Translations under genes and position numbers: made by a program
The notes under the pieces: generated by a model
What the model saw: only the letters and a program-made list of their open reading frames with translations
Told to the model about the DNA's origin: nothing
The model's database searches: none
Shown here: piece by piece, positions 19,690 through 20,273 of the stretch
Layout of the letters: the number at the start of each line of letters is the position of its first letter
How positions within the stretch are numbered: position 1 is the first letter of the stretch
Source of the DNA: a virus
DNA length: 20,273 nucleotides
Virus record (IMG/VR): IMGVR_UViG_3300042542_005395
Span: 1 to 20,273 of that record
Strand: one strand, 5' to 3'

Positions 19690-20157
19690 ATGAAAAAATA
19701 TTATGTGTATGAACTAATCAACTTATATGGAACGGTTGAAGATGTGGGTGAAAGTTATAGACCTAATGTAAGATATAGAGAACATATCTATACAAAACCA
19801 AGAGAAAAATATCATGGTGTTGGCAAGTACTATGGCAGACAAGATTTGGTAATGAATATAGTTGCAGAGTTTGATACAAGAAAAGAAGCAAGAAAGTTGG
19901 AAACTGAATTAAAACTATCGTATGGATTAGAACCAACTGAATTAAATAGAACTATAAACACTGCCAAAAGAAATGAAGAAATAAAATCAAAATCAGTTTT
20001 AGTATATAAAAAAGATGGAACATTTGTAGGTGAGTATTCATCAAGAAGTGAATGTGCCAGAATTCTACAATTAGAACAAAGTAGTGTAAGTTCAATTTGT
20101 AATGGTAAATTAAAATCAACTCGTGGTTATATTATAAAAAACAAAGTAAATGCCTAA
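19690..20157 (+). CDS. GIY-YIG-like homing endonuclease with NUMOD1 domain (second copy)
   Basis: ATG 19690 (155 aa) is chosen over a frame extension inside the sigma gene. Residues 3-76 look like a divergent GIY-YIG core: YYVYEL, DVGES, RYREHIY, and E71 (RKLETELKLSYGL) as candidate metal ligand. Residues 102-150 form a NUMOD1 helix-turn-helix (VLVYKKDGTFVGEYSSRSECA to NGKLKSTRGYIIKNK), about 60% identical to the end of the minus-strand gene at 14551-15096. DNA identity is high over the first 41 bases of that module (19996-20036 versus 14666-14706, opposite orientation). It overlaps the next gene by 8 nt, so it inserted between the sigma-like gene and a gene further right. Confidence 0.75.
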   Translation: MKKYYVYELINLYGTVEDVGESYRPNVRYREHIYTKPREKYHGVGKYYGRQDLVMNIVAEFDTRKEARKLETELKLSYGLEPTELNRTINTAKRNEEIKSKSVLVYKKDGTFVGEYSSRSECARILQLEQSSVSSICNGKLKSTRGYIIKNKVNA

Positions 20158-20273
20158 TGATAAAATTATCAGTATAAGAAATCTAAATCAATTACTAACT
20201 AATCCCGATTACAAAGAGTATTACGAATTAAAACAAGAAATACTAAAAGATTACCCAATACAAAAACTACGAA
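20150..20273 (+). CDS. Partial unknown protein (cut by window end)
   Basis: An ATG at 20150 opens a frame that overlaps the end of the homing-endonuclease-like gene by 8 nt and continues to the window edge without a stop. The visible 41 codons start MPNDKIISIRNLNQLLTNPD and continue in a helical, charged, Lys/Glu/Tyr-rich style. The short overlap and open frame suggest a real gene. Too little is visible to name a family. Confidence 0.5.
   Translation, partial: MPNDKIISIRNLNQLLTNPDYKEYYELKQEILKDYPIQKLR

Overview
The window is about 20 kb of an AT-rich, gene-dense tailed-phage genome (or prophage-like contig), almost all transcribed on the + strand. It covers most of a siphovirus-type head-neck-tail module followed by the start of an early/replication module. 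The host is probably a member of the Bacteroidota, likely a flavobacterium. Genes lack Shine-Dalgarno sequences and have A-rich leaders instead. The best promoters have the Bacteroidota form (TTTGG, about 20 nt, TAnnTTTG-like). The portal, neck, tail-hub, XkdF-type protease and DUF4373 proteins are all of types common in Bacteroidota phages. These assignments come from reading the protein sequences by eye, not from database searches.

Layout. 2-1009: C-terminal part of the portal. 1011-2486: three neck/connector genes. 2540-5820: two tail structural proteins, the second a tail-hub/baseplate type. 5832-8417: two tail-tip proteins with mucin-like Thr/Ala/Pro linkers between cysteine-containing modules. 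8433-10734: a tightly overlapping cassette of glycosyltransferase, FkbM-type methyltransferase and second glycosyltransferase. 10763-10912: a 49-aa gene. 10902-13217: tape measure protein. 13249-14235: XkdF-like protease with an extra C-terminal domain. 14228-14554: small unknown. 14551-15096 (minus strand): a homing-endonuclease-like GIY-YIG/NUMOD1 gene with its own promoter. 15166-15918: cysteine-rich virion-associated-type protein. 15924-16115: phage-encoded ribosomal protein bS21. Two intrinsic terminators close this late operon.

The second part (16188 onward) starts with an inverted repeat and direct repeats upstream of a promoter, then a small gene. It continues with a compact structured RNA whose two 8-nt loops are complementary and whose last hairpin is a terminator abutting a DUF4373 replication gene. 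After that come a second promoter with a small gene and a clean terminator, an HNH homing endonuclease, three small unknown genes, a sigma-factor-like protein, a second GIY-YIG/NUMOD1 gene, and a gene cut by the window edge. No major capsid, terminase, lysis, integrase, tRNA or CRISPR is visible.

The most interesting system is the pairing of Thr-rich, mucin-like tail-tip proteins with an immediately downstream glycosyltransferase/methyltransferase cassette. It suggests that the phage O-glycosylates its own tail tip. Other points of note are the bS21 gene without a Shine-Dalgarno (translation takeover), the kissing-loop leader RNA, and a dyad repeated inside three promoters (a candidate shared operator).
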